Source of the DNA: OMOG01 sp041485845
GTDB lineage: Bacteria > Acidobacteriota > Terriglobia > Bryobacterales > Bryobacteraceae
Assembly (NCBI GenBank): GCA_041485845.1
Contig: JBGPKH010000026.1
Location: 1 to 29,407 of the forward strand
Reading direction: 5' to 3'
DNA length: 29,407 nt
This document shows, piece after piece, positions 15,884-24,345 of the stretch; positions within the stretch are counted from its first letter, which is position 1; every line of letters begins with the position of its first letter. The notes below the pieces were generated by a model. That model saw nothing but the letters and a program-made list of their open reading frames with translations. It did not search any database and was not told where the DNA came from. The position numbers and the translations under genes were made by a program.

Positions 15884-17437
15884 TCAGCCCAGATCTTGTC
15901 GAATCACTCGCTGAAAACGCAATTTAACATCTATCCACAGCCACCCGAAAGGATCCCGGAATACCCTCACCTTCTTGCCCTGGCGAAAGGACCGCGACCG
16001 GTAGTTAACCGGGATTTCCAAGGGAACGTAGCCCTTGCGGACCAGTTTAATCACCAGTTCGTGGTCGAAATCGAAACGATTGCACTCAAATTTCAACCCG
16101 TACAGGCAGTCGCGGTGAAAAACCTTGAACATCGTAAACGGATCTTTCATTTTCTGGCGATATAGAAGGTTGATCACTCCTGTGAAGAAGATGTGGCCGA
16201 AGTTCAAAGCGGCGGATATGCCCTTCTGGCCCGTGAACTGGCGCATTTTCCAATCGCCTCCGTGGCGCGCGCCCAGGACGAAGAGGGATCGGTTCGAGAG
16301 GATCGGAGCCAGGAGGGAATCGTAATCATTCAGATCGTATTCCAGGTCGGCGTCCTGGATGAGCACAATGTCGCCGGTGGCCGCGCCGAAGCCGGCGCGG
16401 ACGGCGTGGCCCTTGCCACGCGGCTTGTCCTCGAGAATGAGCTTCACTTCAGGGTGTGATGAGTACCGCCGAGCCATGGCGCGGGTCCCATCGGTCGAAT
16501 TACTTTCCACGATGATGATTTCGCGGTCCATTCCGGCTAGCGGCCTTTTGAGTAAAGCGTCCATCAGTACGGGAAACGATTCACTTTCATTGAACGCCGG
16601 GACAATTACGGAACATCTGGGCCGGAGGGGGCGGTTCTTCTTGACGGTTGTAACCACGATACCGGAAGTAGCGAGCCGCAGGTTAGTGTCCCGAATGGAC
16701 TTGGGCATAACTCTGTGGAGCGCAGCGATTGATCGAGTGAGCACCGTGCGTGGATAATCGGCAGCCCGCTCGTAGATGTGGTGTAGGGTGTACAGGCGCC
16801 GGTCGGATCTGACCAGAACCTCACCAAATCCAGATCGCAGAAGAAGAAGCTGCAGGGTCTTCCTGTCGAAATAGATTCGGTTTTCGGGCCGCCATTCGGT
16901 CCACTGCTGTCCGAAAAACTTTGCTGGCCACGATCCCACATCCGGGGTGGTCAAAAGAAGAGGAGCGCCTGTTTTCAAACAGGAGTATACTTCTTCCAGG
17001 AGGGTGGCCGGGCACTCCCGGGTCTGTAGGCAATGCAGCATCACCGCCGCATCATACTCGTCAGGTACGGCGAAATCCTGTTTGTCGGCAGTTACAAATT
17101 CGGCTGACAACCCAGCCGCCTTTGCTTCCAGAAGAAAACCCTGGCTGCTGGCTTCGCGGTAGGGAGTGCCTACCACGAGCACACGCCCCTTTTTCACACC
17201 GCGTGACGCAAGAGCCTGCACATAACGCAAAGAAGCATCGCGCTCCGTCCGCGAGTTTGTGGGAAATGCGGCTGGGGTCCGGGGAGGCGTATGAGGTTGA
17301 TAAAAGTCACTGAAATCGCTGGCTTGCGGCAGCATGCCAAGGACGATAAGGCCACAACCGCGGCATCTGGCTATGGGCAGTCCGTGAACCACAAATAGAT
17401 AGGAGAACGACGTCTCATCACAAGCGGCGCAGGTCAT
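15884..17437 (-). CDS. Fusion of a zinc-ribbon methyltransferase-like domain and a family 2 glycosyltransferase
   Basis: The 517-residue protein begins with a Cys4 site (Cys3, Cys6, Cys25, Cys28: CAAC...CRGC), as in many class I sugar methyltransferases. A methyltransferase-like domain follows to about 265, but its glycine motif is degenerate (RVLVVGTPYREASSQG), so SAM binding is doubtful; LLTTPDVGSWPAKFFGQQW is a family-like segment. Residues 273-500 form a GT-A type family 2 glycosyltransferase: CSVIVPAFNE, EIIIVESNSTDGT, KPRGKGHAVRAGF, then QDADLEYD with the DxD at 362-364. This half resembles dolichyl-phosphate-mannose synthase-like enzymes that load polyprenyl phosphate. It lies 6 nt upstream of the GT-C gene at 13760-15877, so it could supply that enzyme with its lipid-linked sugar. 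Confidence 0.85.
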   Translation of the reverse strand: MTCAACDETSFSYLFVVHGLPIARCRGCGLIVLGMLPQASDFSDFYQPHTPPRTPAAFPTNSRTERDASLRYVQALASRGVKKGRVLVVGTPYREASSQGFLLEAKAAGLSAEFVTADKQDFAVPDEYDAAVMLHCLQTRECPATLLEEVYSCLKTGAPLLLTTPDVGSWPAKFFGQQWTEWRPENRIYFDRKTLQLLLLRSGFGEVLVRSDRRLYTLHHIYERAADYPRTVLTRSIAALHRVMPKSIRDTNLRLATSGIVVTTVKKNRPLRPRCSVIVPAFNESESFPVLMDALLKRPLAGMDREIIIVESNSTDGTRAMARRYSSHPEVKLILEDKPRGKGHAVRAGFGAATGDIVLIQDADLEYDLNDYDSLLAPILSNRSLFVLGARHGGDWKMRQFTGQKGISAALNFGHIFFTGVINLLYRQKMKDPFTMFKVFHRDCLYGLKFECNRFDFDHELVIKLVRKGYVPLEIPVNYRSRSFRQGKKVRVFRDPFGWLWIDVKLRFQRVIRQDLG

Positions 17438-17450
17438 TTACCGATTACGT

Positions 17451-17456
17451 AGAATA
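17451..17456 (-). promoter_or_regulatory. Candidate extended -10 of the methyltransferase/GT2 fusion gene
   Basis: TGGTATTCT on the minus strand is an extended -10. Transcription would begin near 17444, about 7 nt before the ATG at 17437. No Shine-Dalgarno is seen. Confidence 0.35.
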
Positions 17457-17532
17457 CCATGGGCAGAAAGAGACGATGCCGATTTCTACGACGGAATCTC
17501 GTTCGACGAGGGATACTGTATCGAGCCAAAGG

Positions 17533-20500
17533 TCAATTAGGCGGGGACGGATTCAACACGCCTTCAATTGACACAGCCGCCGCACCCGTGAACTCCCCCG
17601 GGTCGAAGCGCGGCTCTTCGAAGGCTGGACGTACCCCGGGACGCGTCTGGTGCGCCACCCAGGTCCGATTCCACTTCTCTTCAAAGCGCTTCCGATTGGC
17701 TTCGAAAATGCGGCTGTAGGTCTCCGGAGCGAGCTTCGCGAAAGAGCCCTGGCCAAAGTGATGGATAAAACAATCCTCCGCGGCGAACACACCGAATCCC
17801 GCTTCGCGGACCCGCAGCGACAGGTCGTCGTCCTCAAACATGCCGACCTCGTAGCGCGTATCCATCTCGCCGACCTGCTCCCAAACCGTTCGCGGCATCA
17901 GCGCGCAATACAGGGGCGCCACCCCGATCTCGATTCTCTGGCCGCTGCGTGAGGCCGCCACACTGCGCGCAAACCGTTCCATGCTCTGCCAACCGGTGTA
18001 GTTCACGTTGATCTTGATCTCGTTGCCCGCAAAATTCGTCACCGGGCATAGCAGCCCGATCGAGGGATCCTGACGCACGTGACGCAGCAGGCGCTCGATC
18101 CATCCGCTGGTCACCATGGTGTCGATGTTCAGGAAAATCAGGTGCTCGCCGCGCGATTGCCGGGCTGCATGGTTATTGCCGCCGGCGAACCCGAGGTTCT
18201 CCTCGAGACAGGTCACCCGCAGGCGGGTGTCGCGGGCCGCGTACTCTTTCAATAAGGCGGTGGTATCGTCCTTGGATGCATTGTCGACCAGAATCACCTC
18301 ATAAGTCGGGTAGGAGGTGTTGCGCAGGATCGATTCGAGACACGGCCCCACGAATGCCGAGCTGTTGTGGGTCACGATGAGAATCGAGACCAGCGGAAAT
18401 GTCTCGCAGATCGCGCGGTCGATATCCTCCACGCGGCTGGACCAGGTGTTGGCTTGCGCAAATTCGATGCGGCGCCCGCGCAGGTCCCGATCTTTCTCCG
18501 AAAGGGCCAGGTCGAGTTTGCGCGTGAAGTCCTCCGGGTCGTGGCCGATGTAAACCAGGTCGCCGCACTGGGCCAGCTCCGCCATGTTGGTGGCGACCAC
18601 CGGCTTGCCGAGCGAGAAGTACTCGTACAACTTGACGGGGTCGGTGGCCTTGGTCACCTGGTTGATGAGGAAAGGGATGGTGCACGCGTCGAAGTGATAC
18701 AGGTAGGCCGGGATATCCGCGTAGGGTTTACTGCCCAGCAGGCGAACGTTGGGAAGCGATTCCAGGGGAGACATGTCGCGGCCGAACACCTGCCCGATCA
18801 TCACGAAGGAGTACTGCGGGCGGCTTTTGGCGGCCTGGTAAACCAGGTCCAGGTCGATCCAGTCCGCGATAGCTCCGAAGTATCCCACAATTGGTTTGGC
18901 GACGTCGCTCAACAAGTCGTTCGGCTGGACTTTGGAGAAGAACGGGAAATCGGCGCCGTTGCGGGCCAGCACCGGGTTGAGTCCCTGGGCACGGTACTTC
19001 CTTTGCAATTCCGCGCCGGTGACAATCAGGACATCGCACTCGTGCACCAGGCGTTTCTCCTCGCTGACGTTGAACGCGCCCATGTTTTCGAAGGTTTCCC
19101 AATCGTCCATGCAGTCGTAGAGAAGGTTCGAGCCGAACATGGCGCGGAGCTTCAACGCGAGGCGCCGCCAGAAAGGAAGCTGCACCAGGACGGTGTGCTC
19201 GGCGATGGTCCAGTCGCGGTACAGGTGGTCCAGCGCGTCCGACATCGCGCACACGTCGCCGGGCTTGAGATCGCCCATGTAGATGTCGGGCTGCCGGCTC
19301 CGCAAATGGATCTCCCACAGGTTTTCGCGCAGCGGGAGCACCTCGTACGCCTTCGGCGAGGAGGCCGGCAAAAAACGCGTGGGGCTGACCCAGAAAACGC
19401 GGTGGTTCTGGCGGGCGAACTCGGCGGCGATCTGTTGGGGGCGCTGGAAGCGGAAGTCGAAGTCGATGATCGCCAGGATGACGACGTCGTATCGATCGCG
19501 CTGCTGCGGCGTGTCCGGTTCGGAGATGCCAGATTCCACGGGCGGCTGCTCGGCCGTGGCGGCCTGGATGCCGTTCCATGGCCGGCGGAAGCCCTCGGGA
19601 AAGTAATTCGCGATGTCGGGGAATTTGAGATCGTACTCTTCCAGTTCGCCCGTGCGGACGAAGGGAAGTCCCAGAACCCAGGCCAGGAATTTGCCTTTCG
19701 AGCGGTGGAACAGCGTGTACGCCTTGCGGCAAGCCAGCATCGCCTGCCAGGCGCGTTGCGAGCGGTACACCGCCAGTTCGTTCCGGAGAACCGAATTGTA
19801 GTGATCGATCTCGCTCACGACGTACGCGCGCGCCTCGTCAGCCTGCTTCAAGCGAGCGGCATAGTCGTCACGGGAGGCCGACGCCTGCTGAAGCTTCGAG
19901 CGGAGATCGGCAACCAAGGATTGCAGAGCGGACCGCGCCTCCTCGATCACCCTGCGGCGAGCCGTGACTTCGGCCAACTGTTTGCTGAGGGCACGGTTTT
20001 CCCGCTCGGCCGCCTGGCGCTGGCCGCTGAGTTCCGCGAGTTCCCGCTGGTGCTGGGCGCCGGCCTCAGCGAACGCCCGTTCCGCCGCCTGAAGTCGTTC
20101 GCCAGCCTCGGCGAGCTGTTGCAAGGTCAGGTTCTTCTCGGTGATCGTTTCGGCGAATCGAGCCGCCTCGCGCGCGGCTGCCTCCACCTTCTGGTGGAGG
20201 GCCCGGTTTTCCTCGTTGGCCTGGGCCAGTTGTTGGGTCACCAGCTTCTGCTCGGAGAGCAGCCAAGTGCGGTCTTCGGCGAATCGGGCGGCATCGCGCG
20301 CGGCCGCCTGCACCACTTCCCGGGATTGACGGGCGAACTGCGATCCGGTGTAGAGGCTGCGTGCCAGGAGATCGAAACTCTCCCGGCTAAGCTCGATCTC
20401 CGCCTGGGGGCCCTCCAGCAGACCGAAAGCGATGGAGACGTTGTCGTCCGCCGCTTGGCGCTGTTCCACGTTCGCCAGGCCCATCGCGGCGCGGAATTCG

Positions 20501-21564
20501 TCGCCGCGGCTCAACGCCTGTACAAGTTGCGATGCCAGTTGGGGAGCGGTGACATCTTTCACGTCCACCGAAAAGTTCTCGAGGCCCAGCCGTTTGACGA
20601 ACTCGTCGACCTTCGGGTCGTAGCTCACCGCCACCGCCGGCACCCCGGCGTTGGCCGCAAAGATCAGGGCGTGCAGCCGCATGCCGAGGACCAGGTCGCA
20701 GTCCCTCAGCGAACAATAGACTTGATCCGGAGTGGATACATTGGCGATCGCTACCTTCTCCCGCAGCCGCATGTGCTCCAGGATGCGGTTGGCGGTCGCC
20801 CGATCGTTTTCCCGCTCGCCGGAGATGTTTTGGAAAGGGATCAGGATGACAGTGCCGCCTGTCTGTTCGAGGAACAGGTCGAACGACGAAGCCAGCTCGC
20901 GCTCCAGGAAGTCGGGATGAACCCCCACGCTCCAGTGCCGGGACGCGACGCCGAGGATCGGCCGGCAAAGGACGAAACCCGGCTCCAGCGCGTGTTGCAG
21001 GCTCGAGGGGAGAGTCGGCTGGAAGGCGAATGCCGGGTCGGCCGTTACGCGGATACTTTCGGCTGGAATGCCCATGTCCTGGAGCAGGGTTTTGGAAGCC
21101 GGATCGCGCACCGTGATGGCATGGGCGGCCTGCGCCGCCAGGCGGGTGAGCTGGATGCCGTGTCCGGAATGCAGAGGCCCCACGCCCACCGCATACAACA
21201 TCAGCGGCTTGGCATAAAGCGTCGCCAGCAGGGCCGGGCCGGCATAGTAGGCCACCCCCCAATGCTTATCGGTGAGGAAGGTGTCGGGATCCACTCCCCA
21301 GTAGTCGTGGAACAATCCCCCGCCCCCCACAATGACCAGGTCGGAGATCTGGACCGCGCGGTGGATAGCGGCCATATCGTTCCAGGCGACGGCTTCGACG
21401 CCGTGAGCGGCCGTGGTGTCCTGGGGATTGCCCGAGGCGACCACGATGCGCAGCTCCGGCTGGCGCGCGCGGAACTGCGCCAGCATGGTGGACAGGATCG
21501 CTTCGTCGCCGATATTGCCGAAGCCGTAGTAGCCGGCCAGAAAGATCGTCTGTTTATTTCCCAA
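17533..21564 (-). CDS. Giant fusion: polysaccharide pyruvyltransferase, coiled coil, GT4, GT2
   Basis: This 1343-residue protein has four parts. Residues 5-380 are a polysaccharide pyruvyltransferase (CsaB/WcaK type): GYYGFGNIGDEAIL, VIVGGGGLFHDYWG, AVGVGPL, MRLHALIFAANAGVPAV. Residues about 385-600 are Ala/Glu/Arg-rich coiled coil. Residues 690-1050 are a GT4-like transferase with RFQRPQQIAAEFARQNHRVFW, LLYDCMDDW, a Rossmann turn VGYFGAIADW and the donor-site run DPVKLYEYFSLGKPVVAT. Residues 1057-1300 are a family 2 transferase with SILIVTHNSSAF, ILVDNASKDDT, NID at 1146-1148 and FEDDDLSLR. It could build and pyruvylate consecutive units on one scaffold, with the coiled coil as spacer or oligomeriser. 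The TTG start at 21564 overlaps the GT2 gene upstream by 11 nt; no better start fits the pyruvyltransferase N-terminus. Confidence 0.9.
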   Translation of the reverse strand: MGNKQTIFLAGYYGFGNIGDEAILSTMLAQFRARQPELRIVVASGNPQDTTAAHGVEAVAWNDMAAIHRAVQISDLVIVGGGGLFHDYWGVDPDTFLTDKHWGVAYYAGPALLATLYAKPLMLYAVGVGPLHSGHGIQLTRLAAQAAHAITVRDPASKTLLQDMGIPAESIRVTADPAFAFQPTLPSSLQHALEPGFVLCRPILGVASRHWSVGVHPDFLERELASSFDLFLEQTGGTVILIPFQNISGERENDRATANRILEHMRLREKVAIANVSTPDQVYCSLRDCDLVLGMRLHALIFAANAGVPAVAVSYDPKVDEFVKRLGLENFSVDVKDVTAPQLASQLVQALSRGDEFRAAMGLANVEQRQAADDNVSIAFGLLEGPQAEIELSRESFDLLARSLYTGSQFARQSREVVQAAARDAARFAEDRTWLLSEQKLVTQQLAQANEENRALHQKVEAAAREAARFAETITEKNLTLQQLAEAGERLQAAERAFAEAGAQHQRELAELSGQRQAAERENRALSKQLAEVTARRRVIEEARSALQSLVADLRSKLQQASASRDDYAARLKQADEARAYVVSEIDHYNSVLRNELAVYRSQRAWQAMLACRKAYTLFHRSKGKFLAWVLGLPFVRTGELEEYDLKFPDIANYFPEGFRRPWNGIQAATAEQPPVESGISEPDTPQQRDRYDVVILAIIDFDFRFQRPQQIAAEFARQNHRVFWVSPTRFLPASSPKAYEVLPLRENLWEIHLRSRQPDIYMGDLKPGDVCAMSDALDHLYRDWTIAEHTVLVQLPFWRRLALKLRAMFGSNLLYDCMDDWETFENMGAFNVSEEKRLVHECDVLIVTGAELQRKYRAQGLNPVLARNGADFPFFSKVQPNDLLSDVAKPIVGYFGAIADWIDLDLVYQAAKSRPQYSFVMIGQVFGRDMSPLESLPNVRLLGSKPYADIPAYLYHFDACTIPFLINQVTKATDPVKLYEYFSLGKPVVATNMAELAQCGDLVYIGHDPEDFTRKLDLALSEKDRDLRGRRIEFAQANTWSSRVEDIDRAICETFPLVSILIVTHNSSAFVGPCLESILRNTSYPTYEVILVDNASKDDTTALLKEYAARDTRLRVTCLEENLGFAGGNNHAARQSRGEHLIFLNIDTMVTSGWIERLLRHVRQDPSIGLLCPVTNFAGNEIKINVNYTGWQSMERFARSVAASRSGQRIEIGVAPLYCALMPRTVWEQVGEMDTRYEVGMFEDDDLSLRVREAGFGVFAAEDCFIHHFGQGSFAKLAPETYSRIFEANRKRFEEKWNRTWVAHQTRPGVRPAFEEPRFDPGEFTGAAAVSIEGVLNPSPPN

Positions 21565-22540
21565 AGAACTTGCTGCCCTCCTCCGATATGGTCGGGGCCG
21601 CCGGACCCCGCGTTTCCGGGTAATGCTCCGCCGAAGCGACGATGAAGTTCGGCCGGCGCCGCGCGTTTTGCAGCGTCAGCCACAGGTATTGTCCGACAAT
21701 TCCCAACCCCAGGCTGGTGAGGGCGCCGAAAAAGACGATCGTGAGGACAATCGCGCTGTAGCCGGGCACCGCGATTTTCCCGCTCAGCTTGGAGATGATG
21801 AGGATGGTGGCGAACAGAATGGCGACGGCGATGCCAATGGCTCCCACCCACAGCAGAAGCTGAATCGGCAGATCGGTAAAATTGAAAATGCTGTCCAGGG
21901 AATACTTGAGTTTCTTGCGCAGACTCCAGGCGCTCTTCCCTTCCCTTCTGGGCCTCCGCTCGTAGGTCGCGAAGTGGCGCCGGAATCCCACCCAGAACAG
22001 CAGCGCGATCAGGCTGGTGTTGGACTCCGGGCACCGCAGCACGCAGTCGCGGACCTGCCGGGTGCATCCGAACACATCCACCCCGCCCTTGGGCATGTCC
22101 GCCAGCACCAGGGCGCGATACATCCGCCAGAACAGGCCGGAAAAAAGGCCGGAGAGCCAGGGGTCCGAGCGTTCGGTGCGGCAGCCGAAGACGACGTCCG
22201 CGCGGCCGGCCGAGAGAACTTCGTAGAATTCGGCGATCAGCTCCAGGGGCTCCTGCAAATCGGCGGCCAACACCGCAAAATAGTCGCCGGCGCCCGCCTC
22301 CAGACCCGCGGCGATCGCCGGGAAGGAACCGAAATTGCGGCTCAGCGAGAGCAGCCGCGCGGGAAACGGCGCCATGGGCAGGCGCGCCCGCAGGATCTCC
22401 AGCGAGCGGTCCGGACTGCCGTCCACCACGAAAACCACTTCCATGGGCGCCGCCAGTTTCTGCCTGAGTTCCCCCACCTCGGCGAGCAGGCGTTCCAGGT
22501 TCGGCTCGTTCCTGTAAATCGGGATAATCAGAGAGAGCAT
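21554..22540 (-). CDS. Polyprenyl-phosphate family 2 glycosyltransferase (GtrB/ArnC/DPM1-like)
   Basis: A 328-residue protein with a cytoplasmic GT-A domain (1-215) and two C-terminal membrane helices (about 224-250 and 262-290). Motifs are SLIIPIYRNEPNL, VVFVVDGSPDRS (Asp40), SLSRNFGSFPAIAAGLEAG, and LAADLQEP with Asp94 as the metal/donor Asp. This is the layout of enzymes that transfer a sugar from a nucleotide donor to undecaprenyl phosphate on the inner face. The ATG at 22540 overlaps the stop of the WxcM-like gene (TGATG); an in-frame GTG lies at 22543. It also overlaps the next gene, so all three form one operon. The first 105 codons occur again at 28340-28654 as a truncated copy. Confidence 0.93.
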   Translation of the reverse strand: MLSLIIPIYRNEPNLERLLAEVGELRQKLAAPMEVVFVVDGSPDRSLEILRARLPMAPFPARLLSLSRNFGSFPAIAAGLEAGAGDYFAVLAADLQEPLELIAEFYEVLSAGRADVVFGCRTERSDPWLSGLFSGLFWRMYRALVLADMPKGGVDVFGCTRQVRDCVLRCPESNTSLIALLFWVGFRRHFATYERRPRREGKSAWSLRKKLKYSLDSIFNFTDLPIQLLLWVGAIGIAVAILFATILIISKLSGKIAVPGYSAIVLTIVFFGALTSLGLGIVGQYLWLTLQNARRRPNFIVASAEHYPETRGPAAPTISEEGSKFFGK

Positions 22541-23085
22541 CACAGCTTCGGCTTCTTGAGGCCCAGGAATTCGGCGTAATCGCGGATGTAATCGCCCGGG
22601 TCGTAGACCTCCGAGGCGAGCGCCAGCAGCACCGCATCCGGCGAGTACTTATATTGCACGGCCCAGATCATGGGCGGAATGTAGATGCCGATATGCGGCG
22701 AATCGAGGAGGAATTCCTGCCGATGGCTGCCGTCGTCCGCGACTACGGTGCATCGCCCATGTACACACACCAGAAACTGGTGCAGGGTGCGGTGGGCGTG
22801 CTCGCCGCGTATGTGCTCGGTGGCGACGTCGAACACCAGGAAATAACGCTTCACCTCGAAGGGAACGTGCCGGCCGGCCTCGCCGAAGGACAGCATGCCG
22901 CGCAGATCGTTGACCAGCGGCAGGTGTTGCAGCACCACGCCCTGCACCTGGGTGGCGGCCGGACCGGTTGCCGGCGCCGGGACCACTGGCGGCGCTTCGG
23001 CCCTCTGGGCCCCTGCGTAGCCCATGATCCGGGCTGGATTGCCGGCGACGATGGCGTTCCGCGGGACATCCCGCGTGACCACTGA
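22226..23085 (-). repeat. Direct repeat copy A: GT2/wxcM block
   Basis: Bases 22226-22540 match 28340-28654 with the same length, and 22540-23085 match 28856-29407 apart from a 6-nt insertion in the latter. The duplicate may extend further, because copy B runs off the window. Confidence 0.9.
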
Positions 23086-23472
23086 CCCCGCACCCACCAT
23101 CACGTCCTCTTCAATCGTGACCCCTGGAAGGATCGTGGCATTGGCCCCGATCGAGGCGCCCTTGCGGATGGTCGTGGGGACGAAACGGTCCGGAGGTCGA
23201 TTGCTTCTGGGAAAGGGGTCGTTAGTGAAGGTGGCGTTCGGGCCGATAAAAACATCGTCCTCCACGCGCACCCCGTCCCAGAGTTGTACACCGCACTTGA
23301 CGGTCACGCGATCGCCCAGGATTACGTCGTTCTCGATGAACGTGTGGTCGCAGATGTTGCAGTCGCGGCCGATGGTGGCCCCGGGCAGAATATGGACGAA
23401 CGCCCAGATGCGCGTGCCCTCGCCGACACGGGTGGTCTCGACAAGCGCGGTGGGGTGCTGGAAAAATGCCAC
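22540..23472 (-). CDS. WxcM-like fusion: sugar acyltransferase and dTDP-keto-hexose isomerase
   Basis: The 310-residue protein joins two enzymes. Residues 1-155 form a left-handed beta-helix acyltransferase with the hexapeptide rhythm (VGEGTRIWAFVHILPGATIG, ITLxGxxV-type repeats, NATFTNDPFPRS, VVTRDVPRNAIVAGNPARIMG). After a Pro/Ala linker (156-176), residues 177-308 form a cupin of the FdtA/QdtA type with RGEHAHR (222-228), HQFLVCVHGRCTVVADDG and IGIYIPPMIWAVQY. In Xanthomonas WxcM the same order gives a 3,4-ketoisomerase plus an N-acyltransferase for a dTDP-3-amino-3,6-dideoxyhexose. The matching aminotransferase is not in the window. The GTG start at 23472 has GGAG 9 nt upstream. It heads a minus-strand operon with the next two genes. 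Confidence 0.9.
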   Translation of the reverse strand: MAFFQHPTALVETTRVGEGTRIWAFVHILPGATIGRDCNICDHTFIENDVILGDRVTVKCGVQLWDGVRVEDDVFIGPNATFTNDPFPRSNRPPDRFVPTTIRKGASIGANATILPGVTIEEDVMVGAGSVVTRDVPRNAIVAGNPARIMGYAGAQRAEAPPVVPAPATGPAATQVQGVVLQHLPLVNDLRGMLSFGEAGRHVPFEVKRYFLVFDVATEHIRGEHAHRTLHQFLVCVHGRCTVVADDGSHRQEFLLDSPHIGIYIPPMIWAVQYKYSPDAVLLALASEVYDPGDYIRDYAEFLGLKKPKL

Positions 23473-23582
23473 GGCAGTCTCCGTCGGGTCAAAGACCTAG
23501 GATCTCACTGCCTGTCGATCGGGTTCAAGCTGCGGGTCGGCCTTCCCCGCCCCGGCGGCCGTGTGTAACCGTATTTATGTAG

Positions 23583-23631
23583 GTACGGACCAGCGTATAG
23601 ACGATCCGTACGGATAGTTGTACGTACGGAC
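23583..23631. promoter_or_regulatory. Repeated GTACGGA motifs and palindromes upstream of parA-like gene
   Basis: GTACGGA occurs at 23583, 23608 and 23624. The middle copy sits in a perfect 12-nt palindrome ATCCGTACGGAT (23604-23615), and the last overlaps GTACGTAC (23620-23627). The set lies 24-72 nt before the ParA start and looks like an operator or partition-type binding array. Binding by ParA or a partner is inference. Confidence 0.55.
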
Positions 23632-23654
23632 GATCTGATGTATCGTAGGGATGT

Positions 23655-24302
23655 ATGGCCATCACCATTGCAGTGGCGAACCAGAAGGGCGGCTGCGGCA
23701 AGACCACCGCCTGCATGAACCTGGCCGGGGGCCTAGCCAAAGCCGGCTACAAGGTCCTGGTGGTGGACGCCGATCCCCAGGGCAGCGCCATGAAGTGGCG
23801 CAACATGAGCGAGGAATCGCGGCTTCCCTTCCAAATGGTGGCCATGGCGACCCCGTCGATCCACCGCGAGCTGCCGCGCATCATCCAGAACGCCAGCTAC
23901 GAAGTCGTCCTGATCGACTGCCCGCCCGGCGGAGCCGGCAAGGGCGACAGCACCACGCGCTCGGCCATGCTGGCGGCCGACGTCGTACTGCTGCCGGTGC
24001 GCCCCTCGCCGCTCGACTACCAGGCGGCCGAGGCCATCGTGCCACTGTTGACCGAGGTCGCCATGATGAAGCCCGGGCTGAGGGCCTATGTACTGGTGAA
24101 CGCCCGGTCCGGCAACAATCTCGGCAAGGAGGCCAGGGAGGTGGCTCTGGCGATGTTCCGGACTGTGGACGTGCAGGTCGATCTCTTTACCAGCGAGTTG
24201 TCCAATTTGACGGCCTTTACCGAATCGCCGGCCACCGGCCGCACCGTGCTCGACTATGCGCCCGGGAACGCACAATCTCATCAGGGGGCGGCTGACACAT
24301 AG
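23655..24302 (+). CDS. ParA/MinD-family ATPase, orphan
   Basis: A 215-residue ParA ATPase without an N-terminal DNA-binding extension. It has the deviant Walker A KGGCGKTT (11-18) with signature Lys11 and catalytic-loop Lys16, the A' motif VLVVDADPQGSA (34-45) and Walker B VVLIDCPPG (84-92). Such ATPases form nucleotide-dependent dimers on DNA and position plasmids, chromosome regions or large complexes. There is no ParB or other partner gene next to it, which is unusual for a segregation pair. It lies upstream of a segment with foreign-looking composition and is flanked by duplicated polysaccharide genes, so it may be a remnant of a mobile element. A -10-like TATCGT at 23641-23646 would start transcription about 2 nt before the ATG; AGGG at 23647 could also be a weak Shine-Dalgarno. 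Confidence 0.9.
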   Translation: MAITIAVANQKGGCGKTTACMNLAGGLAKAGYKVLVVDADPQGSAMKWRNMSEESRLPFQMVAMATPSIHRELPRIIQNASYEVVLIDCPPGGAGKGDSTTRSAMLAADVVLLPVRPSPLDYQAAEAIVPLLTEVAMMKPGLRAYVLVNARSGNNLGKEAREVALAMFRTVDVQVDLFTSELSNLTAFTESPATGRTVLDYAPGNAQSHQGAADT

Positions 24303-24345
24303 CCGGGCGATGATTCCATTTCAGCAAAGCGGGGGATGCGCCTTG

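Noticed and set aside
18367..21645. Open frame of 1092 codons on the plus strand
   Set aside because: It is the antisense shadow of the pyruvyltransferase/GT4/GT2 gene. High GC at third positions keeps the opposite frame open; its translation has no domain motifs, while the minus strand has many.
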